DNA of 64,000 bases, from the NCBI RefSeq assembly GCF_030867145.1, contig NC_134415.1:20872417-20936416 (forward strand). The letters run 5' to 3'. Source of the DNA: Opisthocomus hoazin (taxonomy: Eukaryota; Chordata; Aves; Opisthocomiformes; Opisthocomidae). The notes beneath the pieces are model-generated. The model did no database searches. It was not told the origin of the DNA and was given only the letters and a program-made list of their open reading frames with translations. Both the position numbers and the translations under genes were made by a program. Positions 37,891 to 50,400 of this stretch are shown here, in pieces. Numbering within the stretch: the first letter of the stretch is position 1; each line of letters begins with the position of its first letter.

Positions 37891-38659
37891 CAAACAAGAA
37901 GCCCAAGATTGGAGCCTCTCCATGCAACAAGGAGCAGGGTTTGGAAGGTGAGGAAACTGTTCAGCAGTTACAGATACATCCACAAAAATTAACCAAATAA
38001 TGTGATGTAAGTAGTTGGGCTATCTGCAAGGTAAATAGCTATATTCCTCTGGGTTGGGCTGTGCAAGAGTTCAGACAAAATGATGACAGTGAGTATTTAT
38101 CACTGTAAAATATACTTGAACTTGCAACCTAAGCAACCCTGATCTGAGACTCCTTGCTAGAGGGTGGTTGGAGGCATAGGAAAATGAAAGTGCTCCAAGC
38201 CCTGAGATCCATAACAGTAAGGGAAAATAATAAGCAAATTTGTATAAATCAAGGTTTGATCATTTTGGGTTTAAAATAGTCCTTAACTTCTGTCCCTAAT
38301 TTTTCAACACCTGATTTACTATCCATTACTTTCAGAAACTACTAATCTCACATAAAACAGTAGAAGGAACTAACGCAAGGCATGGGATAAATGAAACAGC
38401 GTTCCTTTTCTGTTATTCAGAAAACTTTCACACTGGTGCGGGGAGGTTGTATTTTCATATCATTTTTGCCTAAATTTTTTACGGTGACATCGATTGCGTT
38501 GTATTCCGAAATGAAAATAACTTTTTTTTCCCTTGCCCTGCGAAGATGTGAACTTCTAGGGGAAGACACCCTTGAGCAGAGCGGGGCAGACTGGCCCGGT
38601 TTGCAGGCGGGGGCTGGGAATGGCTCCTCTCCCGCGCCGGTCCCCGGGGCCTGACAGAT

Positions 38660-38786
38660 GCTCCTGGGCAAGTTTGGCCTCAGTTCTCCACGCTGCTCAA
38701 TGGCGATAATTATTCACACTTACCTCGGTGAGGTTAATTAATACTTGTAAAGTGCTTTGAGATCCTTGGATGAAAGACTCTGTTGA
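38660..38786 (+). mobile_element. MIR-like CORE-SINE relic, sense
   Basis: GGGCAAGTTTGGCCTCAGTT, CAATGGCGATAATTATTCAC, ACTTACCTCGGTGAGGTTAA and TTGTAAAGTGCTTTGAGATC, then CTTGGATGAAAG, follow the amniote MIR consensus order. This is the best-preserved ancient SINE in the window. It is inactive and has no visible promoter boxes. Confidence 0.78.
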
Positions 38787-41700
38787 CAGACGAAATATTT
38801 TTACCATGACTGCCAAATTAAGGTCCTCTGAGCTTCCTCAGCAATTGGAGGGTTAATTAGCTCATGCCAGAAGCCTGACAGCCTCAGCAGAGACACAGCG
38901 CTGGGGATGAAGGTGCCCATCCGCGGCCTCTCCTCACCAGGGCAGCTTTGTTGAAGAGAACTCCTTCCCTGTTCACACCTCAGCGTTAGGAGATAACGTT
39001 CTTGCAACAAGTGCACACGCATCTTCCACCCGGTTGTGTCGTAACCGCTTCCCTCTCTCCCTGGCGTGCATCCCGCATCCCGGCCGGCGGGGAGGCAGGC
39101 ATCGAGCTCTCGCTGCCGGAGCCGGGGCGCATCGCCTTCCCTCCCGCACGAGGGCTGCGAGCCCGCCCGTCCCCTCAGCAAGCGCTTTCCATCTGCAGGT
39201 GAGGACCTTCCTGGAGGAGCCCAAGAGGCTGGTGCTGGAGGACAGGCAGCTGAGCGAGCTCCTCAGCTAGCGAGGCGCTGCCCGGCTCGGCTCGCCGCAG
39301 GAAGCCAGCCGTGTTTCCTGGGCAGGTCTCAGCGTGGTGCGGCACGCAGGAGGAAGGCACCCCTGAGCGAGCCCTGCATCCACGAGGCGTAACACAGTTG
39401 CTGTATATAAAAATAAGGGAAGCCTGTTCCTTCCTCAGGGACCCCATCCTCAGGCACCACACGAGAAGTCAGAAGCGGTGATTTTAGCAAAGGGGAGCTC
39501 GGCCACGGTTTTGGTCAGACACCGCAGCTGCGCTCTCAAAGCTGAGGTGAGCAGAAGGCCACGGCACAGTTTGCCTCTGCACTCCTTGCCCTTCCCGGCA
39601 TCCTCACGGCTTGGGGTGGGCAGCTCTCAGGAGCGGTGCCTGCAGACCCTGCTCGCTGGGGCTCACGCAAGGCTAAAACAGCTCGCAAAAAGCCCATCAG
39701 CTGCCGTACAAAAGGCAAAACCTCACGCCCCAAGGACTCGCGGCGTCGTGCTCGTGCTAGTTTGGCTCGACACAGGTCTGCAGAGGGGGAAAGCTGTTAA
39801 AACCTGGGGGCGGCTTGTGAGAAGATAAGGGGTGTGCTTGCCAGCAAAACCAGGGACAGGACCAAAGCTGGGGCAGATGGCCGCAACTGGGCTTCCCCGA
39901 GCCGTGGTGCATCTCCGTGCCAGCGCCCTGCACCAGAGTGCCGGCAGCCTGGCCGGGCAGCCCCGCACCATTCCCCACTGCCTACGTGAAGGAGGTGAGA
40001 ACGGCCGCGTTTCCACTGGTGATGGTATTTGTTTACCTTCTGTTTGTTTGTTTTTTTTTTTTTTTATAGCTGGGACGGGGAGGTCTGGTTTGCCGATTTC
40101 CTTTCTCAGCTTGCTCTCTGAGTGTGCACCAATGCAGCCCCACGCTGCCTATGTCCGGTGCGACCGAGCCTGCCCACCTCTTGTTTTCACAGCTTTCCTG
40201 CCTCAGAGAGGATGCCCAGCTTTTGCTGGGCTGGCGTTTGCCTCAGCAGAGCATGGTGCTCTCCTCAGCAAGCCCAGCCCTGGTGCCTCCCAGACCACAG
40301 CCGGTCCCGGCAGGGACCGTCTTCCAGCATCACGGCTCTGGCACTGGGAGAGGCACGCCAGCTATTTAACCCCTTCTGCTCTCCAAAGGTATTTAAAGGC
40401 AGAAAGAGTGAACCTGGTACTCGAAGCTCTGCTTTCTGGCCAGCCTTTGCCTGGGAAAAATCCCCAACCCAAATTAGTCGCTCCTTTCCCCGGGTAGGAA
40501 ACACTGCCGTTTGACTCATGGGATTTCAGACCGCACTTCGTACGCGTGTGTTTACCAAAAGGCAGCATCTTGTGCCCCAGCTAATTGCCCTTTGAGGCAG
40601 CCTGAGGAAGGAGCACGAAGGTTTCTTAGAACATTAAAAGTAGTAGTGAAAGTCAGAGGGCCTTTTTCCTTTATACAATCGAAGCCGAATTTGAGCAATA
40701 ACCCTTCTGATGACTCCGGGGGGAGGAGATGTGACGTCTTGAGGTAAACCACACATCCCGTAACTACCACTGTGCTGTTCATGAGCGCTGCCCTGCTACA
40801 GAAGTGGCAGAACTGCTTTTCAGCAAAAGTCACCACGTTTTTTGGAAGGGAACAATTCCAGTCAGAGAAGGACCAGGCGGCGGGGAGGAAGAAAACCCAA
40901 CCGCAATAAAGCAGACATTGAACCTGAAAGGAAAAAGACGTCAGCATCTCCGGCCGGGGCTCTCCTTTTTTCCTGGTATCTCCGTGAACCATAATTGTAT
41001 GGAAAGAATTCGTGGGTGGGACTGGCTTACTTACTGACAAGCTGAACTTTATAACCTAACGCCGTGACGTTGTGAGGGAAGAGGGTTTGGCTCACCTGCG
41101 TCGTGGGACCTGCAGACCCAGGGAGGTGGTTCAGGGGTTGGTGCCCACATGCACGCCTTCTTTAACCTTCACCCAAGTGATGGAGTTGAGGCAGTGCTGG
41201 GAGCGAAGGTGCTGCCTCCTGGTCGGGGGAACCTCCGCCAGGGAGGCAGCCAGGTGATTGTGGAAATTCAAGAGAAGACAGTCAGGGAGAGCAGAGGAAA
41301 TGTCTGGGTGCTGCAGGAGCCGAGCTCCATCCCATCTGCTTTTCCTAGAGAGACCTAAAAGGGGATGGAAAGCCCAGGGAAAGAATAATTTCGAGCTCCT
41401 GAGCTCCTCAGTGATTCAGAGGTGTACAGGGACTCATGGTGGAGAGCCCAAGGGAAAGTTGGTACCAAGAGCTGCAGGTGAAAACTGGGAGACTCTTGCT
41501 GTAGAGGTTGTACCTGGTAGAGTTTGAGGTGAACGGTGCAGCTTGCCAAAACCCTAACTCCCTCTGAGGTGGCCCCATTGGGACACATGGGAAGGGAACT
41601 GGAGCCAGCAGAAGGGACTTGAAGGACCTTAAGCACCTTGAGGTGGAGCCTGGAGGCAGACGCGGTGCCACCCTAGACCTCCCGGGTTAAACATCACAGT

Positions 41701-44700
41701 GTGGTGGCTGACGAGAGTCCGGCTGAGGGACGGACTTAGGAGAGCTTCTCAGCCCCTTGTGAGGTCGTGCTCCACCCCTCATCCATTTAAATAAACATTA
41801 GCAGAAGAGTGAGGTGGCCAAGGAATGACTATAGGCAAGGTCTGAGGTGTACACCTGGTCTCTCTCCAAGTCTATGACTGAAATAGAAGTCTAAATATAT
41901 CTGTAGCTGAGGACTGAGGTGTGCTGTCCAAGTTAAATAAGGATATACAACCCCTGAACAGCGTGGAGAGCTACGGGTTAGGTCTGTGCTGCGGCAGTGC
42001 CTACTACCATTAGTGCACGAGAGATTCCTTTTCAGCACTTGAAGGGCAGTGTTCTGCAAATCTTCTCTTCTGACCTACACGTTTTGGTCCCTCGCTGTCC
42101 CTTCCCATCACTGCTCTTCAAGCAAGCTGGGGGAGGGGAAATGTGACCATCATCTTGTTGATGCATGTCTGGTTCTTGTCAGCACCTCTCTGGTGGGGCA
42201 GCGGGTGGATCACCACTTGCCTGGCTCTAAAATCTGGGATAACCGTATTTCTGACACCACAGCACCGAACGGTGTTTGCACCTCTCCCGCCCGCCACCCC
42301 CGAGCGCTGCAAGGATGCGACATCCCGGCTCAGCTCAGCCCAGTGCCTGTGCCGGGAGGAAGACTCCGGCGGCATGGCCAGGCATTCCTGCTCCTTCTTG
42401 TCCCCCAGCACGGCCGGGTGTTCCTGCTCCCTCTCCTCCCATGGCCACCCGGCAGCGGGGCTGCCTGCGCTGCTGGCAAAGGCGCCCATGGCATCTCATA
42501 AGCTAATGCCCGCGTTTAGAGGCTCCCCCCAGCACGGGGATGTTTCGGTGGCTGAACCTCCTCCCTTTGTTTTAAGGCTTCTGGCAAACTGTCAAGAACA
42601 AAAGCTAAGACAGCCAGTTCCCGTTTGCGGGCACGTCCCTACATTTCAATGTGGCAAACCTTGTGATTTAGCAAGGGAGAGCCTTCTGCCCCAGGGCTGC
42701 TAAAAGCCTTTTTTTTAAAAAAAAAACAAAAAAAAAAAAGGAAGAAAACAAACCTGTCAAGACTTCCACAAAAATGAGAAAACCACCAGCATGGATGGGC
42801 CGCGGGACTGGGACCGGGGTTCTGACTATGCCTTCACGTGCGGGAACCTGAAGGCTGAGAGCCTGGCCCTTGGAGAGCTGCTGGGGGCTTTTCGTTCGGT
42901 CATTTGACAAGCTTGTACTTCAGGAGAAAGGAAGAAAATGCCAGCGGCTTGTGCTGCCTTCATGACTAACATTTTGTTCTGATACCATTTTGTGCTTTTC
43001 TCCCCAAAAGTGAGTACCCCCCTGGCTGAAGCGGAACACGTTGGCTCATAGGGCAGTGTTCATCAGTGGAAAAGGACAAATTTAGTCAATCCAGTCTAAT
43101 ACTTTCCGCTCTAGCAGGCTCTGGCCGTGGTAGTGGGACCCTGAGCCTGCCGGACCGTGCGCCCTGCCCAGGGCTGGCCCCTGGCATGGACGGAGCAGGT
43201 TCTCACAGGCCAGGTCCCCACAGGCTCGCGGGTATGCGTGTGTGCAGGCGTGCGTGCAAGGGTGCGTGCACACGCGTGTGCCCTCCACAGAAGTGCCAGA
43301 GAGTGTCTGCGCCGAGGCAGGTCTGCTTTCGGGCTGACTCCGGGGTCCCAGGGCTGCACCGGGATGGCGAGGGGCGGCTGTGGGGACCCTGACAGCACCT
43401 ACGTGGTGGTCCCAAGCTGGCTCAGGGACCCAGCCATCAGCTGGTGGGCTCCAGGCTGGGGCCAAACCTCCCTGGTTGTTGTGGTTGGCAGCACAGGGTG
43501 ACAAGCCCAAAGGCAACGTGCTCAAGTTGCCTCATGTTGTAAGTGGTGGCATCCTTGCGTGGAAAGAGAGAAACCTGCCACTTCTTTGGGGTACCAAATG
43601 CAGCAGAGGTGTGACCGTTGGCCATCTGGAGCCCCTGACCCTCGTGATGTGCTGGTTAGCTGTCCTTGGAGGGAGCCTGGTGGCACTCTCACCTGCCTGG
43701 ATGGTCTGCGTGTCCTCTCCCTCCAGCTGCCAGGTCCTCCTGCTCCCTCCTCCCAGCCCCAGCCTCGGGCGTCGCGGCTTGTCACAGCCTGCACCGGCAC
43801 TGCTGTCAGCGGCCGGAGGGCAGCCAGGAGCGAGCAGAGGGGACCGGGCTACTTACGCAGTATGGCTTCTTGGCTGTAGATCTTATGTGCAGCCAGTGGG
43901 GCCAGCTCTGCTGGGGAAGTAGAGTCTGCCCCCGAGTACCTGGCTGCGCGTGTCAAACCGGGCACCTTAAATGAGAAGCCGTTAAAAAAAGAATGAGGCA
44001 GGCGATAGTCTCCCTGAATCCACACACAATGGCGTTGGTGGGAGAGATCTGTGGCGCGGCACCCAGCCGCAGAGCTGATACCCAGAGCGCCAGGGAGCAG
44101 TTTTCCCTTTTGCCTTACAAAGAAGTATTGCCTCTGGAAGCAGGGTCAGTTGTAACGTATTTATTGTGAGAATGAAAGAGAGAAAACCAGAAGTCTCTGC
44201 CAAGAGCAAGTGAAATGGGCATGCTTTTTGCAGAACTACCACAGGACCGATTACCTTTCCAAGTAATTAAACATTGTGAAAGGTTATTAATGTGCCTGTA
44301 ATAGACAGCTTTGCAAACTGCCAGCACAGCATGATCTGACAGAGGATGGCAGGATGGCAGCGAGCAGCACTCCTCCGCCTTCGGGGCTGCGCAGCCCCAA
44401 AGGGCTGGGTGCGCCTCAGGGACCAGCCTGCGCCCGGCCGGCCCCGGAGTTGGAGGGTCCCAGAGCTTCCACCGGTGCCTGAATGGCGGCGGGGTTCGCG
44501 CTGGCTGGCAGAGGGGCTGCGAGGTGGCAGCTGCCCGTGCCGGATCGTCCCTCCTGCGGCGCGCCCCGGCCGAGGGCAAGGCAGCAGGTGTCCGCCGGCA
44601 GCCCGGGGCCTGTCGCTGCTTGCGGCCCGCTGCAGGTTAACCCGCGTTATTTCTCTTTAAACTGACTCGCGGCCAGCAAACGGCACCTCTCATTCTGGAC

Positions 44701-45726
44701 CCGCCGGTATTTTAACGCGTGGTGTTGAACCCGCTGTGGAAGCAGGCTTACCGAGGGACGGGGTGCGTTTGCCTGCAGCCGTGTGGGCACGGATGCAGCC
44801 AAAAGTCATCCTGCCGAGCGCTCCCACCGCTGCCCCACACCTCTCCGCCGGCTCCCTGGTGTGTTCCCCCCGGCTTTGCCCTCTCGCTTCGGGAGCGCTC
44901 TTCCTACGCACCGCGTCCCCGTCCGAAGTCCGAACAGCTGCCTGCAGCCAGGGGCTGCCCTCGCTGATCCCAGCTCCTGGGCAGCTCCTGCGTTTGCGTC
45001 ATGACCGCCATGGTCAAACCCTAGGATCACAGCCTAGCCAGGGGGATGGTAGGTGGGCAAACGCTTGTCCAGAGCAACCGCCTCCTGGTCCTTCCTTGAG
45101 ACCCCAGGCGGAGAAGCTCTGCTTTTTCCTCGTCTTTCCATACATAGCAAGAGGAAGAAGGTGGAGGAAAGAAAAGTGCAGGCCATGATGGAAAGATTTG
45201 ACAACATCCTGGGCGAGAGCATCCTTGTAACCTTCCAAAAGCCTGCCCAGCATTATAAACGCTTGGTACCTTTACCTGGGCTCAATGTTTGTGTTGGCAT
45301 AATGTCATGCATTGCTTTAAAAGAACCTGAAGTGCCTTTACATAAAGATTATGTGCAACTGGAGCTTCTAGGTCATCCTGCTGCTTTCAAAAACCCCATT
45401 CTATATTCTTGAGCAAACCAGGAGTTTATTATGGGAGGTGTTTGGACTGGAGCATTTAAGAAACACTACATAATAGCAGTCTCCACCTCATGTCCCAGAG
45501 CATTTGGCTGGTATTGCTGGTACTTAAGTGTCATCAGGATAAATACAGAACTAAAATAAATTGGGGTAGTTCACATTTTCCTGCTGTGACTCTTTTGGGC
45601 TTTCCCTGTGCTTGAGCAAAGAGCACTGTACTGCCTTACACGTGGATTGGGCTCTCCCTAAGTGCAAAAGGCCAGGAGGAAGATTTTCAAAATGTGCTCC
45701 TATGAAACAAATGGCCTTGGTTAAAA
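38787..45726. other. Intergenic, GC-rich, no gene supported
   Basis: This region is largely GC-rich with many chance open frames (up to 221 codons at 39832-40497). It holds T- and A-homopolymers near 40050-40070 and 42713-42740, a consensus AP-1 site TGACTCA at 40512-40518, and an alternating GT/GC tract at 43229-43281. An AT-rich unique segment at 44.15-44.35 kb resembles a conserved non-coding element. None of the frames shows a recognisable protein family or paired splice sites. Confidence 0.55.
43229..43281. repeat. Alternating GT/GC simple tract
   Basis: The run GGTATGCGTGTGTGCAGGCG, TGCGTGCAAGGGTGCGTGCA and CACGCGTGTGCC is mostly alternating purine-pyrimidine. Such tracts are prone to adopt Z-DNA, and this one is imperfect and short. 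Confidence 0.5.
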
Positions 45727-46066
45727 GTTGTAAATGCCTTCAAATATCTCAAGGGTGGGTGTCAGGAAGATGGGGCCAGATTCTTTTCATGTCCTTTTCA
45801 GTGGTGCCCAGCAACAGGACAAGGGGTAACGGGCACAAACTGAAGCGTAGGAAGTTGCGTCTGAACACCAGGAAGAACTTCTTCACTCTGAGGGTGACAG
45901 AGCACTGGAACAGGCTGCCCAGGGAGGTTGTGGAGTCTCCTTCTCTGGAGATATTCAAGACCCTCCTGGACAAGGTCCTCTGCAGCCTGCTGTAGGTGAC
46001 CCTGCTTCAGCAGGGGAATTGGACTAGATGACCCACAGAGATCCCTCCCAACACCTACCATTCTGG
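45727..46066 (+). mobile_element. CR1 LINE, 5'-truncated, 340 bp
   Basis: It begins at CR1 ORF2 text (CTTCAAATATCTCAAGGGTG, GGAAGATGGGGCCAGATTCT), and continues to the stop codon and 3' UTR (TTGGACTAGATGACCCACAG). It ends at CCATTCTGG, without the terminal ATTCTGTG repeats. The encoded end includes [40 protein letters not shown] and FKTLLDKVLCSLL-stop. A short 11-base duplication (TTTTCATGTCCTTTTCA) interrupts the frame just upstream of this segment. Confidence 0.95.
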
Positions 46067-47365
46067 TTATAGACTCCAGGCCGCCACTTTTTGCAGCGTG
46101 AGCAGTGTTTCAGCTTCGCGGTGCTACCAACAAGATGTCTGGGGCAGCAAGAAGCTGAGTCCCAGCCACTCCGTGCTACGTAATGGCTTAAGGTGCTGCT
46201 GCCAGCGAGGGATGGCCAGGCTCACCGAGACCTGTGTCCGCAGGTCCACAGGGGATGGGGACCTCAGCCCGGTGGGAATGCCACCACACTGCTCCACAGA
46301 GTGAGGCTGCACAGGTCTGGGTTTGGTTTCATGTGCTGGCACAGTCCTGTGCCACCCTTTACGGCTGGATCACTGGGGCAGAGCCCGTCCTGGATGGCAA
46401 GAGAGGAAAAATCCTCTCTTAGATGATCAGATGGATCGTTGGTCCATTTTTTTCTCCTAATTGCCCAAATTCTCAGAAAGCACCAGTGTTCCTAACAGAC
46501 GTTTCTATACCAGGGATGCCAAAGGACGAAGTGGCCGAGGAAGATGGGAAGAGGCGCTCGATGACAGGGACACCCACCCGGATGGAGACGAGCCAGGCCG
46601 TGCAGGGACAGCAGCTGGCTCCCGGTGCCGCTGCCCAGCCTCGAAGCCTCTCCTACCTCCGAGGCTTTCAGCAGCACGCAGGTCGCTATGGTAGGAGATG
46701 GAAAGGACACTTTACAGGTTCAGTCAACAAATGATTTTACCCTCGTGTCGCAGCCATCTCTTCTGCTCGCTCCCCGAGTGAGCCTCGAGCCGCGTCTGCG
46801 GGCGCTGCGCTAATCAATATTACTTTCTGGAGAAAGTAAGTCTCACTTATTGGCCACACATTCCCCTGAGTGCTTGTGTCAAACTCTTTCATGTCAGCCG
46901 AAGGGAGGCTTACCAGCAGAAAGGTCAAACTGCCTCGGCTAGATCTGAGCTCAGCCATTAACTGGCGTGTGTTTATCTGCCGCCTGCTATCAGGAGGACT
47001 ATCTGTGTGCACCGCACGCCTCCCTCCTCCTCCTCGCTGCTGTGCGGCCGCCGAGTACTTTGGAGGGGCTGAATCACTCAGGCAGGAGCAATGAGTTGTC
47101 TGATAAGCTCAGCTGGGTGATCCACTTGGCCGGCACCAAGCACTTCAGAGAGTAACGTCCAGAACTCTGCGGTACAAGGATCCGGGCTGGTCCCCCTCCT
47201 GCCAGCCCGGGCTGCCACGGCACCGTGCTCCACGGCCCTCAGCGGTGTGGTTGTGGGCCCGATCCTGACTGCGCCCGAGCAAGGGCACTTCAGGCAAGAT
47301 GCTGCCCTCAGCATCTGTTCAGCTGAGCCAGGCAGGTGTTGGCAGGGCGGGTTATTCTGCTCCTG
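46067..47365. other. Intergenic between two CR1 copies
   Basis: This unique sequence includes an AT-richer block at about 46.81-47.00 kb with a perfect 7-bp-arm hairpin (TACTTTC-TGGA-GAAAGTA, 46821-46838). A GC-rich stretch follows it. No gene is supported. Confidence 0.5.
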
Positions 47366-47474
47366 AGGTCCTGTGCAGCCTGCTGTAGGTGACTCTGCTT
47401 CGGCAGGAGGGTTGGACTAGATGACCCACAGAGGTCCCTTCCAACCCCTACCATTCTGTGATTCTGTGATTCTG
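47366..47474 (+). mobile_element. CR1 LINE, very short 3' end
   Basis: Only the last ORF2 codons and the 3' UTR remain: GTCCTGTGCAGCCTGCTGTA, GGTGACTCTGCTTCGGCAGG, AGGGTTGGACTAGATGACCC and TTCCAACCCCTACCATTCTG. It ends in three ATTCTGTG-type units. It belongs to the same subfamily as the copies at 20.5, 24.2 and 45.7 kb. Confidence 0.95.
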
Positions 47475-50400
47475 TTTTTAGTCCTTTCCAGGCTCTGACA
47501 GAAGGAAACGCATTTGAGGCCCCACTCACAAAATGCAGCAAGGTGGACACAAGACAAGAAAATATTCAAGCCCATTAGTGGACTGGGCAATGGGGAAAGA
47601 GCAGTGCCCAGGCTCTGCAGGGCAGGGCTCCCATCCCCTGAACCCCCTCCTGAGGCAGCGTCTGCCAGGGCCACCCTGGCAGTGCTGCCCGGGATCTCGT
47701 GGGGAAGCCCCCGGGGTGTGGCGCGGATGAGCCTCGGTGGGCCCTTTGGCTGCTGGGACTGGAGGTCGTGTCTCTGCGCGAGGCAGGAGCGGGGCAAGGC
47801 AGGCTCTCGTGTTGCTGAGACAGGTTTGGAGCTGGGCAAACAAACACAGATATCAAGATAAGACCGTTCATCTCGTGCCAAGAGGTGTCTAGAGCTCGAC
47901 TCGTGGGATCTCTGTTCCCATCTCTCACATCCCGCTCACTCTGGGGCGAGGAGGGAGCTTGCTCGTCCCTAGGCTGGTATCTCCTGAAGCTATTTTCTGC
48001 TTCCCTGCACCAGCAAAAGGCCGCAAACTGTGCGTCGTGGTCACTCTTAATAAGCCCTTGGTCCCAACCCACTTCTTGCACCTGCTGCTCGGTGGGTTGG
48101 GAGGATCTTTGTTCTGGAGCATTTGAAGAAGGCTGAAGCTGTTTCTGCTTTGAAGTAGCGTTTGGCTTTGTCGGCGTCTGGGATCGCTGCAGAGCTGACC
48201 CTGTGTGGAGCCAGTGGGACCGCTGGCTACGGCACCGCACCGCGGCTGAGCCGTGCCGGAGGCGTTTGTTGGCCACGCCACCACGGAAGCAGCCCGCGTC
48301 CCAGGCCCTCAGCATCACCCAGCCCTGGTTCAGAATAGGGAAGAGCACTGCAGCATCTGGCTTTACCCTGGGCTTTCATTGGCACCAGGGCTGGGAATGA
48401 GTGAAACGGTGTCGCCTCACTGCCAGGCTGCGGTCAGAGTGGCGGGATTGGGGTCCTCACCCTGAAGGGGACACACGGCAGCCCTCACCACGCCGGGAGC
48501 GTGGGGCCCAGCCAGCTGCGTGCTTGAAGACAGGGACGGTCTCGCTGCCGTCACCGAGATCAGCTGAGGGGAGTGACTCCCTGCCCTAAAGATACGGCGC
48601 GCTGCTGGAGTGGGGCCCTACGGCCGCCGTGCGTCCTGCTGAGAACAGTGGGGTTGTCGGCAGGAGAGGGGGCTCCGTGGTCCGACGGTGCGCGAGTAGG
48701 AAAAGCGCTCTGCGTGGCGAAAAGCGTTTGCCGAACCGCGTCCAGAAACCCTTTGAAGCAGAAAACCTCCGTTCTTCCTTGGATACGCTGGAGTACTTAA
48801 TAAATAACTGTAATTAAGTGTGAGGTGGTAGCTTAAGAGCTCGTTCCCAGAAGTTAACATCAAAACACTTGCTCTTAGCACTTAGGGAGACAATATGAAA
48901 GCAGACTTTGCACGCAGATGAAAGCACAGTTGTGAGGAAGGGCTGGAGAGCCCTGGAAACGCGTACGCTGCTCCTTCAGAGAGCTCATGGAAAACATCTT
49001 GGGAAACAACAGAGTCGTCCCTTCAGTAATAAAAGTCCTTTTTAATGAATGGTGACCAAGATAGCACCAATCTGGGAGAGCTGGGAGTGAGTTTTAAAAC
49101 AGAGGGTGAGGAATCACACATGGAGAAGAGGTGTGCGCCCTTTCCCGGGCTGTCCCGCAGCTCCCCGCGCCCGGCCAGTGCAGAACAGCCGTAGCCCCCC
49201 AGCCCCCAGAGCTGCCCCCAACCCTGGGCGCTGCCCTGCCCCGCAGCGGGGACAGCCACAGCACATCCCGGCTCTCCTTCCCTGGTGGCAGCACAAGTTT
49301 AAGGCAAAGTTGTCGCTGGAGGCCTCTTCACTGGAGATATCTAAAGGGCTGTAAAAAAGTAAGGGCGAGGAGAAAGACGATGGTGGTTGCAGTTTTCCCC
49401 CTTGATCGCAGATCAATGCTTTTGCCCTTGGGCAGGGGGCACAGCATGGCTAGAGAAGGAGGTCCCAACTGCAGGCTCTGCCACATGCTTGCCAAGTGCC
49501 AGATCCAAGCCACTGCCGAGTGCCCTTATCCTCCCCTCCTGTAAAAACACGGTGAAAAGCATTCCCAGGTCTGGGTTTCAGTCTCCTAATTGCTCCCAAA
49601 ATCCAGAAGCACGAGAAGCCAAGGTCTCATTTGCCTTACAATGATCCTCTCCTGCCCTGGAACCTGGGTTGGTCTTAATTTGTCTATGGTTCAGGCAAGA
49701 ATGGACTAGGCAGAGGTACATGTTATCTCTTGTTTTTTCGGAGCAGGGAGCCTATTGCACAATGAAGCTTGGTCTGGATGCGGATTAAAAATGCGTGTGT
49801 CTGGGGCACCACGAGCCAGGCTAGCCTGAGTTACCCTGATCTAAAAAAATAAGAAAGTATTAGGAAGGGCCAACAGAGAACGAGGAGGCTCCGTGGGGCT
49901 GACTCTTTTTTCCTTGTGGGACATAGCGATCCCTTCTGTGTGTGTGAGCGTGTCTTAGCAGGAGGGAGTCTGGTCTCCCAGGCCAGAAGACACTCTAGCA
50001 ACGTCAACGTAAGTACATGGCAAAACCTCATCGCCGCAGCCGGGGGCTGCGGGCCAGGCGCTCGCGGAGGGCGAGGCGGTGCCGGTCCAGCTGTGGAAAG
50101 GAGGTTCATCACCCGGCAGGAGCTGAGGGTTTGGCCTCAGGTGCTTTTTCAGCTTCCTACACTTCTGGCAGGGCTTTTAACCGGAGGATGTACAAGTGTC
50201 AACTAATTGCATCCACGTTAACTGCAGCCGAATATTGAAACAGCACTTGAAGGTCATTTCGAACGAGCTGTTTCCAGGCTGGGTCTCATGCAAAGTTGAC
50301 AGGATGGGGTAGATGTGCCGAAATCAGGCTGGAATAATGTTCGAAAACAACGCTCAAAATGCTTGCACTTGGGCTGAAACATGAGGAGAGCAGGTAGGTT

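Larger units (their letters stand above)
34346..38659. other. Intergenic, mixed; AT-rich unique segments
   Basis: Apart from the repeats at 35.03 kb and 37.82 kb, and a GC-rich patch at 36.47-36.70 kb, this is unique sequence. Two parts look like candidate regulatory elements from their motif-dense AT-rich text. One is about 35.90-36.00 kb, with TGACTCA at 35983-35989. The other is 36.72-36.97 kb, with GCAATTAG, AACAAAAG and GATAAAGATAA. No coding exon is recognised. The 203-codon minus-strand frame at 36221-36832 has no recognisable domain. Confidence 0.5.

Noticed and set aside
39832..40497. 221-codon plus-strand frame
   Set aside because: It contains a T-homopolymer translated as a Phe run and no recognisable domain.
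47575..48348. 257-codon minus-strand frame
   Set aside because: Low-complexity Pro/Arg/Ser content, overlapping open frames on the other strand, no recognisable family and no splice context.
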